From NCBI RefSeq assembly GCF_001659605.2, contig NC_035172.2, positions 21,063,973 through 21,127,972 of the forward strand: a stretch of 64,000 nt of DNA, in the 5' to 3' direction. Positions within the stretch are counted from its first letter, which is position 1. Every line of letters starts with the position of its first letter. Under the pieces are notes generated by a model. The model made no database searches, had not been told where the DNA came from, and saw only the letters and a program-made list of their open reading frames with translations. Below, one piece after another: positions 13,784 through 24,600 of the stretch. The position numbers and the translations under genes were made by a program. This stretch comes from Manihot esculenta (Eukaryota; Streptophyta; Magnoliopsida; Malpighiales; Euphorbiaceae).

Positions 13784-14454
13784 ATTTTAAGCCTAAGATA
13801 GTTTAGGAAACAAAGGCAAATGAATTTCAATATGAAATTAAATCAAATACGAGCCTATGAAATTTAATTGAAATTTAAATGTAAAATTCATTTCAAATAA
13901 GCTGCATCTGAATTCAATCGAATTGCACCAAAATTTTGGTTCATGGAATTAAACCAAACGCTAGAAAAATGAAAAGCCAGAAAAGACCTCTTCATAAGGT
14001 ACAGCAGCAGCAGAGAGATCCTTTAACGAAACACCGAAATCCAGCCGTGCCGATAAGAAAAGTCCCAGTGCTGCAAGCACAGAAACCACTGCTATTTGCT
14101 TATTTACATCTTTATTTGGAAATTCAGGAAATCCAGATCCCGGAGAAGAAGATAAACCCTCGCTTTTAGTATCACTTACAGAAGCAGGCTCAACAAGCTC
14201 CTCTTCCTGCATTGAGTTGAAGAAAATTAGATTCTTCACATTGGAAACTCAAATTGAAAAGTGGGAAAAAGGTGAACCTTTGTGGGGGTTTTGGTGGGGT
14301 TGGGGTCAGTTTGGCAGGCTACAACGGTTGGGAACCGGCGAGGCTTGATTTGGCAAGGAAAAGAGGTTTGGATTAGGGGCAGTGGAGGTTGAGCGGCCTG
14401 AAAATACGGCCGGAATCTATGGAGGCCTAAGGGGTTTGAAGCCACACGAGCCAT
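12603..14454 (-). CDS. HCF164: Thioredoxin-like protein HCF164, chloroplastic (thylakoid membrane)
   Basis: Minus-strand coding exons are 14454-14278, 14206-13988, 13226-13123 and 12885-12603, with GT/AG junctions that keep the frame. The 260 residues compare with about 261 in Arabidopsis. Residues 1 to about 50 are a Ser/Pro/Arg-rich transit peptide. A membrane span lies near 96-112 ([17 protein letters not shown]). The thioredoxin fold has the redox motif WCEVC with Cys149 and Cys152. Conserved family blocks follow: [25 protein letters not shown], and a C-terminal VGQYSS...HQV.DP.SHG. HCF164 carries reducing power across the thylakoid membrane to its lumenal side and is needed for cytochrome b6f assembly. 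The last intron (12886-13122) ends in an unusually long T tract before the acceptor. Intron 3 is enlarged by a MITE-like insertion. No break is seen. Confidence 0.93.
13265..13962. mobile_element. MITE-like element filling HCF164 intron 3
   Basis: The left end (13267-13285) reads CGTTTGGTTCAATTCCATG. The reverse complement of the right end (13942-13960) reads CGTTTGGTTTAATTCCATG, so 18 of 19 positions match. The interior is AT-rich, without coding potential, and carries an AT microsatellite. This is typical of a non-autonomous DNA transposon. I could not fix the target duplication, so the superfamily is open. It occupies about 700 of the 760 bases of the intron. Confidence 0.55.
13749..13780. 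repeat. (AT)n microsatellite
   Basis: Sixteen uninterrupted AT units lie inside the MITE-like insertion of HCF164 intron 3. Confidence 0.95.
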
Positions 14455-15690
14455 GGAGATATTTCTGAAGGAGGTTCTTACTTGTGGTGTACTTGAGTTG
14501 AGTTGGCTACGGAAGCTATTGGAAATTAGTGAAGGTTTGATAATACAAGCGGTTGCTTAATAACCAGAAAAGTTTGCTTAAGTGAAGACGAGACCTTTAA
14601 TTCGTTATGTTAAATAGCAATTGCAATTTGCTAGTAGGATGTCAATGGGTCGACATTTTCCTTTTTAGAATGAATTTTGAATGTTTGTAATGGAGTTTGA
14701 AATAGGGAAGACAAGGCCTACCATTTCGGGTAATTTTAAGTTTATATAATCGGATTTGGATGAATTTCAATTTAAAAAAAAAATATTCACGAGAGATTCT
14801 ACTCAATAAAAATTTCATTGAATTATTTAAGCTTGATTTTTAAACTTATCCATTCTTTGTTGAGATATGAATTATATGTGAAAAATCAAGACAAATTAAT
14901 GTTTATTTCAAAAATAAACAGAAAAATTTGATATCTTTATTATTGTTTAAATAAATTTTTAGAAAAGAATAGAAAATTTCTCTCTCAATAGGATCACAAT
15001 CGACTATTGTACCTATATAATTTCAAAAAATGAATATTTAGTTCAAAGGGTATTAAAAAATTTTCATACAAATAATTTTAACTTCTTTCCGTTCCTCTTG
15101 ATTTTACACTAATTTAGAGGAAAATGTTTTAGGTTTATTTTAAAGAATTGAAAAATGTAATTTCTAATCTTTTCCCACTTCTTATTGTTCCAATAGGAGA
15201 ATTTAAAGAAATCATTTTATTTTCTCTCTAATTCTTCAAATAAAGCATTTGGAAACAAGCTAAACTTAACTTACCAATATTCGATTCGTTACAATTAGTA
15301 AAGTTTATTATTTTTAAGTTTATAAATAAATTTATAAAATATTTATAAATAAACTCACGAATAAATTTATTATACACACTTATAAATAAATCTATTAATT
15401 AAACTTATGAATCAACTTGTAAATAGGTTCAACAATAGACTTATTTATAAGTTTGTTAAATAGGTTTATAAATTAAATCATTTGTGATTATATTTTATAA
15501 TTTAAAATTATATTTATTTTAATTATGACATTTTAAAGACAAAATTAATTAACATTACAATATAATCATTAAACATTATAATTATTTATGAAAAAAATAA
15601 GTTAATCTATAAAAAGTAAATTTAATATATTAGATAATAAATTTATTCTTATATAAAATAAGAAATATTAGATAATAATAAATTATGTAA
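14455..15690. other. AT-rich upstream region of HCF164
   Basis: The first 100-150 bases should contain the HCF164 promoter and leader. The remainder is AT-rich, with many copies of words such as TTTATAAATAAA and no coding potential that I can recognise. Confidence 0.6.
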
Positions 15691-16209
15691 TGTTACTGAT
15701 ATGATTCAGCACCGGCCCAAATTATGTTACATGTTTTATTGGTTCAAATAATGATATATCCATAATTAAAAAATTTAGACATTCAAATTTGAGTGCCCGT
15801 GATGTGAAGACTCGGTCTCGCATGACTTTTACCAAAACATTCGGTTTCAACAAGATCTACCCTTGCATTTGGTAGAGTCTTCTCCAAATCTGTTTCTTAC
15901 CATTGAAGGTTGTTACAAAGTAACCATTAAAATCCCTATCAATACGGGATTTCTTATCCATTAGCCGATATATTTCAGATTCTCTAGGAAACTACTAACT
16001 AACCTACTCTTTTTACAATATAAAAGCAGTTTAGGATACAGGTTCAAGGTATATATTCTATTACTCATTTAAGCTAATTACAGTTCTTGTTTCACTCACT
16101 CACTTGAGCATTTTTTGACTTGAGCGTCGAAGTAATTACCTCTAGGCACCAACTACCTCATTTTTTTCTGTTCGCAGGTTGCCAAGTTACATAAGGAACA
16201 TATTCGACA
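15691..16209 (+). mobile_element. Probable 5' LTR of Tat-like Ty3/gypsy element T
   Basis: It begins TGTTACTGATATGATTCAGC. A TATA-like ACAATATAAAAG lies near 16014, and the phrase TTGAGCGTCGAAG followed by a GCACC segment is characteristic of Tat/Ogre-type LTR ends. After a short gap, TTAGTTCCATTGTCGG (16217 onward) resembles a degraded primer-binding site. I estimated the borders by eye. Confidence 0.45.
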
Positions 16210-17804
16210 ATATTATTTAGTTCCATTGTCGGAATCCCAAAGAATTCACTTAATCATTTGGGGAATTCAGATTGCTCATTATCTCTAATCTCTCCTTTTT
16301 TATTCAAAATCTAGTTTATCTCCGGTGGTTGATAGCTTACGAGCAGTTACTAAATTCGTTGCAAATAGGGGAGCAATTGTCTCTTCCACCCTAAAAAGTG
16401 GACAAAACACTCCCTCTATGCCAGCTGAAAGGGATCTTAATAATCTGAGCAATGAGCATATAATGTAGTCTACTAAGAGGCTGCAGGCTACTCTTGATCA
16501 ATATAAGGCTCAAGAGGAGGCTTCCTAAGGTGTTGCCAGAATATGGGACAGGATCTCATAGGGAACACCAAATAATAGGGGAGAGACAACCCATGCTCAT
16601 TCTAAAGAGAAGGGCAAAGTTGAACATCATGAGGAGTCCTTGGACAAAGCTCCAAGGAGTGTGGATTGGAAGTTAGTGTGTGTTGTCCAGAGGTTACAAA
16701 AGGAGCAGGAGGAAGACTATGACTTGGGTGATGCCTCACACTTGTCTAAGGAAATCCTAGCATAGACTTTCCCAATGAAGTTCAAGTTACTCAACTTGGA
16801 CAAGTATGATGGAACTTCGGACCCTAAGAGTCATCTAGCCATTTTTAGAACCACGATATAGCTACAAGATGTCAATGACTTTATCCTATGTCGAGTCTTT
16901 CTATCTACCTTAACAGGTTTGACCCCGAAATGGTACCAACACCTTAGCTCATGGTTCTATATTGAGGCCATATAGGTAAAGGAATTGAATCATGAAATAG
17001 CTTGTGAAGTATTGAAGAAGTAAACAAGGAACATAAAGTTTATGGATTCCCTAATAAAGAATCTGGCGACCACCTACCAGCAATTGATAGATAAGGCCCA
17101 AAAGTACATATGACTGGATAATAAAATACAAGCACTGAGAGAAGATAAGAGGGCAGACAAAAATAAGACATAGAAATTGGACAGGCAAAGCCATGAAAAT
17201 GAAAGGAAGAGTTACTCAGTGTTACGAGGCAGAGATGACCAAGATAAGTACATAAATTATACTCCCCTAAATGACTCACGAACATATATACTTATGTATA
17301 TTAGGAAAAACAACAAAGAAATTAGATGGCCTGCCAAGCTTAACCCAAATAAAGTAAGTAGGCGAGACTGAATAAAGTATTCCCGATATCACAAAGATCA
17401 TAGACATATTATAGAAGAGTGAAGACAGCTAAATGATGAGATAGAAAGGCTCATTAGAGATGAAAATTTGAGGAGGTTTGCAAGAAAAGACAGGAAAGAA
17501 AAGACAGGAAAGAAAGGAGAATAGAACATGAGGTAAGAGCACTAGTTAATTCTAATGAAAGTGAACCTTTACGGGTAATAAATATGATTGCAAAGGGATT
17601 GAGCTGTAACAAAGGAAAGAATAAGTGTATGCCTTAGGATATGCTTTTTGTGGAAAAAGACCCATGGGCAAAGTAAGAGGTGATAATTGAATCGAGTGAT
17701 ATGGTTACTGAGTCATCACACAATGACCTACTGTTGATAAGTGTAAGGTTAAATAGGTATGAAGTTAAACAGGTGCTCATTGATATGGGAAGTTATGAGT
17801 TGTA
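16210..17804 (+). pseudogene. Degraded gag-protease region of Tat-like Ty3/gypsy element T
   Basis: Despite many stop codons, a gag can be followed: FPMKFKLLNLDKYDGTSDP near 16770-16830 and LTGLTPKWYQHL near 16913-16950. A degraded zinc-finger-like segment (YHKDHRHIIEE, near 17389-17420) comes next. A protease start follows (LLLISVRLNRY...VLIDMGS, near 17730-17795), where the catalytic DTG/DNG triad reads DMG. The reading breaks off at 17804, where copia LTR C1 is inserted. This is the oldest and most decayed member of the stack, and its remainder should lie beyond the window. Confidence 0.6.
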
Positions 17805-19119
17805 TGTTAGTGTATTTGCCCTAGACTATTATCTTGGACCTTTTTGTATGTCATTTTGATTATTAATAAAAGAGGTTTTATTATCATTATTATTTATTTG
17901 CATGTTACATAATAATGATTAAATATCCTTGGTTACTTATTATTATAGTGATAATAATAAAATATGACTAGTATGATTATTGATTGATAATCATGAGATG
18001 ATTATGTATATGTTGATATAATTCAATAATCATAGATACTAGTTAAAGAACAAAGTATTGGATGGATCCGCATTGAGATCACTACATGGGTTATTGTCAT
18101 AAGTGAATCTCGAAGTAGTTATGTCTTAATCCTTTGACTTGAGATTGTCATAATTTCTAACATAAGGACTATTATGTTTTGACATAACCAAACATTGTCT
18201 TTAATCGGATAATCATAAAGGTTATGATTGAGCATAATAGAAATTATATAGAGGATATTGAACAATCAAGATAGAATTTATTCCTCTCTTTGAGAGAAAT
18301 ATCTTCTGGGCCCATCGATAAGTGAGACTGAGAAATGCATGGCCGTGCTCAAATGAATTGATAGTGTAATCAATATCATTTGATTTTATCAGTCTACTTA
18401 GAGATTAAGAAATCACAAGTTTGAACATTATAAGTTTGACATTGACCATGACTTATGTTCAAACTAGATATCGTGTGACAAAGGGATTAATACATGTTCT
18501 ATTTATTAGGTTTTATTGGACTATCGATCCTCATATTAATTGGGTAGTCATAATATCTTGTTAGAGGCCGTTTATGATTTATGGATCTTGTGGGACTAGG
18601 CCTACACACACAAAAGAACGTTATTGATGTGCTATGTCATATGAATGGGCTAAAAGCCCATTAGTATAATTAATAATAATAAAGATGTTTTTATTATTAA
18701 TATTAATTATTTATTATTATAAGATAATAATATTTACAAGATCTGCAGTTTATCTGTAACTGTTACAGATAAAAATTTTTTTGATTTTCCTTTTCAAAAC
18801 AAACTATCACATAAGATATTTGAGAATTTGCGAGATTATGATAGTTTGTTATGCACACAACTCTTTTACGAAAAGAAGTGTCGGAAAAAAAAGACTGAAA
18901 AACAAATAAAACTTCTTTTGCGAATTGTGGGAGTAAGGTTTGGAGAAATCGTTTTTCTGAGTTGTAGATTGGGGAGCACATAGCTTATCCATCTTTTAGA
19001 GAGCTAGCACTCTAGAAGGATAAAAGATGTTCATGTAGATACCATTAAGGGTGTTCGTTTCAAAAACAGCACAATCAGTCTGGAATTGTATCTTCTCGCC
19101 GAGTCTAATAGGTTAGTCT
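17805..19119 (+). mobile_element. Ty1/copia LTR C1, 3'-truncated by insertion of C2
   Basis: It starts TGTTAGTGTA and can be followed against C2's LTR. It stops at GGTTAGTCT, where C2's LTR begins with the same TGTTAGTGTA. About 115 bases that end C2's LTR (through CTCAACA) are missing here. This fits a second copia element inserted inside C1's LTR, with AGTCT (19115-19119) as the expected target duplication. The five bases before C1 are TTGTA. Confidence 0.7.
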
Positions 19120-19365
19120 TGTTAGTGTATATGCCCTAGGCCATTATCTTAGACCTTTTTGTATGTCGTTTTGGTTATTAATAAAAGAGGTTTTTATCAT
19201 TATTATTTGTTAGCATGTTACATAATAATGATTATCATCCCTGGTTACTTATTATTATGTTGATAATAATAAAATATAGCTAGTATGATTATTGATTGAT
19301 AATCATGAGATGATTATGTATATATTGATATAATTCAATAATTATAGATACTTGTTAGAGAACAA

Positions 19366-21572
19366 TGTAACGACCCCAAAATGGATCGTCACCGGCGCTA
19401 GGATTCAGATCGGCTTAAGGCCGCCAGAACCCGTAGCAAGCCTGCTATACTCTCTGTGTACCTGTAAATCTCATACATGATAATACATTTTCTGTGAAAA
19501 TAAAAACTCATTTATGAACCAAGGCTTAACCTGTGCATCTGTACTCTGTACTCTGTACCCCTGACTAGAGCTTGCTCTAGATGGGTTAACTCATACCTGT
19601 TAAGCCTGATTTTTCACATATTCTGTCAAACATATACATATACAGATCATGTACATAATACAAGATTTACAACACAACATAACTAAGTCAAGCACAACAA
19701 CTAGTACATCTCTTTAATTTTACATGTCCACTCTAAGCTATTACAAACTCTTCTCTCTTCCTGTACTCTGCTGGACTTCCCTGTACTCTGCTGGACTTCC
19801 CTGTACACTGTATACTGAACCTGCAAGATTGGGGTTAAGGGAGTGGGATGAGCTCTATAGCCCAGTGAGTAGAACAGTAAAATACGTCATTAAAACATGA
19901 TCTTATGGAATGCATCATATCACAGACAATCCACATCAAGGGTAAACCTGTCACCAAATAGTCCCAGTATCTCATACCAGGGCGTAGTCAAAGGCACCTG
20001 GATTTCCTGTCTCATATATGTATATGTGTATATAACACCTGTACTTACCATTGCCAGGGCATAGTCAAAGGCTCCTGGACTTTACTATACCTGCCAGGGC
20101 GTAGTCAGAGGCTCCTGGACTTCTATACCTGCCATGGCGTAGTCAGAGGCTCCTGGACTTATCTCAGTGACTATTGGATCATTCAGCATTCACCCACATC
20201 AACAAATAACGATGCAATGCAACATATTCGTGGAGTCTAATGCAAACAACCTACTATATAATCATGATGCATGAATGATGCTAAAAGTATTTCATTGTTT
20301 AATTAAAAGAATTTAGTTTAGTTTCACTCACCTCTGGCTATCTGGACTGACTCTGCAGGCTTTGTAAACTCTGGAGCAGGACTTACTGCTGCTCTCTCTG
20401 GTTCCTCTGGTTTGTGTAGGCATAGATAAAGTCAAATGAGGGACCAAACTAGCTTACGAACAACTCTATTAGACTCCCCAAGAATCCCCTTAAACTCACT
20501 CTCACATTTATGCAAAGCATGCAAAAGAAAAGCTGAACAGGACACTTTCGGCGGTAGGTTCGGCGGCCGAAAGTCCTCTCCAGAGACGAAACTCATGCAC
20601 CTTCGACGGCCGAATCTCCACTTTCGGCAGCCGAACCCTTTCGGGGGCTGAAAGGCCTCCAGAGACGAAAGTCTCTAACCTTCGGCGACCGAAACTCCAC
20701 TCCAGAGCCGAAAGTCCAAAAGGTCGGGGGCAAGCTTGGGCAGCCGAAGCCACCTCCTCATGGGTTCGGCGGCCGAACCTGAGTTCATCAGCAAGGCAGA
20801 AACGTGCTCTGCCTCTCGCCAAAAGCTCCAAATCTTCCCAAACTCAAACACCTCAATTCCTCAACTTGCATACACCCAAGTATATGCTCAAAGGGGTCAA
20901 AAACAACCTAAAAACCCCAACAACACAAAACATATAACACAGAAACATGCTGTATCAACAAAACACCAAAAACCTCACTTTTTACCCTATTCATGCATCT
21001 CTCCCCAAAACCTTCTAAAACCTTCAGAAAACATAAAAACAAGCTCAGGATCTTCACTTACCTCTTGAAACCAAGAAGATGAACGATCCTAACGTGGAGT
21101 TTTGGAGCAACTCTCCTTCAAACTTTCCAAACTTCACAACTTTGTGTTTTTAGCTCAAAACCTTCAAAATCCATAAAAACTCAATCAAACCTTTGCATGA
21201 TTTGATGAAAACATGTAGAAAACTCAAAAAGGACAGGGTCTCACCTCAGAAAGTGAAAGAAAACGGTGATGTTTATCCTTTCAACCGACTGAGGGCCTTT
21301 TATAGGTGGCTGGCCAGACCACCTTCGGCGGCCTATCTTGAAACCGAAAGCCATGCATGTTCGGCGGCCGAATGTCACCTTCGGCGGCCGAACCTGGCTT
21401 TTCTGCCTTGGTTCTTTTCTTTCAAAAACTCCTTTCATTTTAACTTGAAAACATTAACACATACAATATGACTTTAGAAAAAACATAAATCCTACCCGTC
21501 TAACGAATGCCGACATCCTGGATTCCACCGGACGACAGGAATTCTGATGCCGGACTCGAGCCGGATATTACA
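19366..21572 (-). mobile_element. 3' LTR of G1 (left end on the plus strand)
   Basis: It runs from TGTAACGACCCC to GATATTACA. On the minus strand a TATAAAA box lies at 21298-21304. Palindromes of the TTCGGCGGCCGAA type cluster at about 20540-20780 and 21322-21395, on either side of the TATA box. Units of GCCAGGGCGTAGTC...CTCCTGGAC repeat at about 20050-20160. A CTCTGCTGGACTTCCCTGTA unit is doubled near 19764-19805. Confidence 0.9.
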
Positions 21573-21588
21573 TTCTCCCCCCCTTAAG
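21573..21588 (-). other. Polypurine tract of G1
   Basis: On the minus strand this reads CTTAAGGGGGGGAGAA, directly next to the inner edge of the 3' LTR. That is the expected place for plus-strand DNA priming in an LTR retrotransposon. Confidence 0.85.
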
Positions 21589-21650
21589 AACATTCGTCCT
21601 CGAATGTTCCCTAAACAACAACTAAACACATAGAAAGGAGGAAACTAACC

Positions 21651-24600
21651 TCAAAACAGATATGGATACTGTTGGAGCATCGACTCCCGCGTCTCCCAAG
21701 TGCACTCCTCTAGATTATGGTGGTTCCACAGGACTTTCACCATCGGAATTGTCTTGTTCCTTAGCTGTCTGATTTGTGTGTCCAGAATCCATACTGGCTG
21801 TTCTATATAGGTGAGATCTCCAAGAATCTCCACATCAGGCTCACTTAGAACCTGATTCGGATCTGACACGAATTGCCGTAGCATAGAAACATGAAATACC
21901 GGGTGAATTCTCTCCATAGAAGCAGGTAAATCCAGCTTATACGACACATTTCCGATCCTCTGTAAGATCTCAAAGGGTCCAATGTACTGTGGAGCTAACT
22001 TACCCTTCTTTCCAAAATGAACCACTCCTTTCATTGGAGACACTTTCAGCAATACCATACTACCCTCCTGAAACTCTATCTACTTTCTGCGCACGTCTGC
22101 ATAGCTTTTCTGTCGACTCTGAGCTGTTCTGATCCTGTCTCTGATCATAGGCACTGTTCTACTGGTAATCTCTACCAACTCTGGCCCTGCAAGAGTCTTC
22201 TCTCCTACCTCTTCCCAGCAAACAGGTGATCTGCACTTCCTCCCATACAATGCTTCATAAGGAGCCATCCCTATGCTAGCATGATGGCTGTTATTGTACG
22301 CAAACTCCACCAGAGGTAGATGCTGCCTCCAAGAACCGCCAAAGTCTAACACACACATTCGGAGCATATCCTCTATGGTCTGAATGGTCCTCTCTGACTG
22401 TCCATCAGTCTGCGGATGGAAAGCAGTGCTAAAATCCAACCTCGTGCCCATTGCACTCTGCAGACTTCGCCAAAACCTGGAGGTGAACTAAGGTCCTCTG
22501 TCTGAAACTATAGATACTGGAACTCCATGCAATCTCACTATCTCATCCAGATATACCTGTGCTAACTTATCCATAGAATAGTTACTCCTCACTGGAATGA
22601 AATGAGCAGATTTCGTGAGTCTGTCCACAATCACCTATATGGAGTCTATCCTGTTGGACGCTACCGGTAATCCCACTACAAAATCCATAGCTATGTTCTC
22701 CCATTTCCATTCTAGAATCGGCAGTGGGTTAAGCATTCCAGCCGGCTTCTGATGTTCTAGTTTCACCCTCTGACAAACTTCACAGGCTGTCACAAACTGC
22801 GCTACTTCTTTCTTCATGGCTGGCCACCAATAGACTTTTTTAAGATCCTGATACATCTTGGTGGCTCCTGGGTGAACACTATACCTCGCATTATGAGCTT
22901 CCCTCATAATGTCTTCCTTCAGACTGCTAATATCTGGTACACAAAGTCGACTCCCATAGCGAAGGATCCCTTTGCTATCAAATCTGAACTCTGCACTGTT
23001 GCCTGACTGAACAGTCCTGGCAATTTTCATCAGCTCTGGGTCCTCATGTTGTTTCTGAGCTATCTGCTCCAGAAACACTGGATTCACTCTCATCTGTGCT
23101 ATCAATGCACCCGTACTAGACAACTCTAGCTGTAATCCTTCCTCAATGAGCTTATTAAGCTCCATCACAACTGGTCTCCGCTCTGCTGTTATATGGGATA
23201 AACTGCCTAGTGACTTCTGGCTTAGGGCGTCTGCCACAACATTCGCCTTACCCGGATGATACTGGATCTTACAATCATAATCATTGAGCAATTCTACCCA
23301 TCTTCTCTACCGCATATTCAGCTCTCTCTGGCTCAAGATGTACTGTAAACTCTTGTGATCAGTGAAGATCTCGCATTTAACCTCGTAGAGGTAATGCCTC
23401 AACATCTTGAGTGCAAAGATAACTGCTGCCATCTCTAGGTCATGGGTGGGGTAATTCAACTCATGCTTCTTCAACTGTCTAGAAGCATAAGCAATCACCC
23501 TATCACTCTGCATCAAAACATAACCCAATCCCACTCGAGATGCATCACAGAACACTGTGAAATCCTCATAACTAACAGGCAGAGCTAACACTGGTGCTGA
23601 AGTCAATCTCCTCTTGAGCTCCTCAAAGCTCTCTTCGCACTGGTCCGACCAGATAAACTTCTGGTTCTTTTGAGTCAGTTTGGTCATAGGAGCAGCTATC
23701 TTTGAGAAGTCCTGAACGAACCTCCTGTAGTAACCTGCCAGTCCCAGAAAACTTTTAATCTCAGTCACTGTAATGGGTCTAGGCCAGTTAGCTACAGCCT
23801 CTATCTTCTTGGGGTCTACCTCAATCCCTTCTGCTGATACCACGTGTCCCAAGAAGGAAATGCTCCGCAACCAAAACTCACACTTAGAAAACTTGGCATA
23901 CAAACCATGCTCTCTCAGTGTCTGCAAAACTATCCTTAGATGCTGGGCATGCTCCTCTGCATCTCTGGAATTCACTAAGATATCATCGATGAAAATAATG
24001 ACAAAGTGATCCAGAAACTCGTTGAAAACTTTGTGCATGAGATCCATGAATGCTGCAAGGGCGTTAGTCAACCCGAACGGCATCACTAAGAACTCATAAT
24101 GCCCATATCTGGTCCTGAAAGCTGTCTTTGGCACATCTGCCTCTCTGACTCTCAACTGATGATACCCGGATCGCAGATCTATTTTAGAGAAACAACCTGC
24201 TCCAGCTAGCTGGTCAAATAGATCATCAATCCTAGGTAAAGGATACTTATTCTTGGTAGTGACCGTGTTCAACTGTCTGTAGTCGATACAAAGTCTGAGG
24301 GATCCATCCTTCTTTCTGACAAAGAGCACTGGAGCACCCCAAGGTGAGGTACTAGGGCAGATGAAACCCTTATCTACCAACTCCTGCAACTGCTTTTTCA
24401 ACTCTTGTAATTCTGCTGGTGCCATCCTGTAGGGAGGAATAGAGATAGGTCTGGTACCAGGCAGTAATTCTATCTCAAACTCTATCTCCCTACCAGGCGG
24501 TAGTCCTGGTAAGTCGTCTGGGAACACATCTGGAAACTCTCGGACTACTGGTACTGTGGCTGGTTCCCTAACCTGACTATCTAGCTCCCTCACATGAGCT

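Noticed and set aside
20041..20165. Regularly spaced repeats that superficially resemble a CRISPR array
   Set aside because: These are minisatellite units inside a plant retrotransposon LTR, with no unique spacers of constant length and no cas genes.
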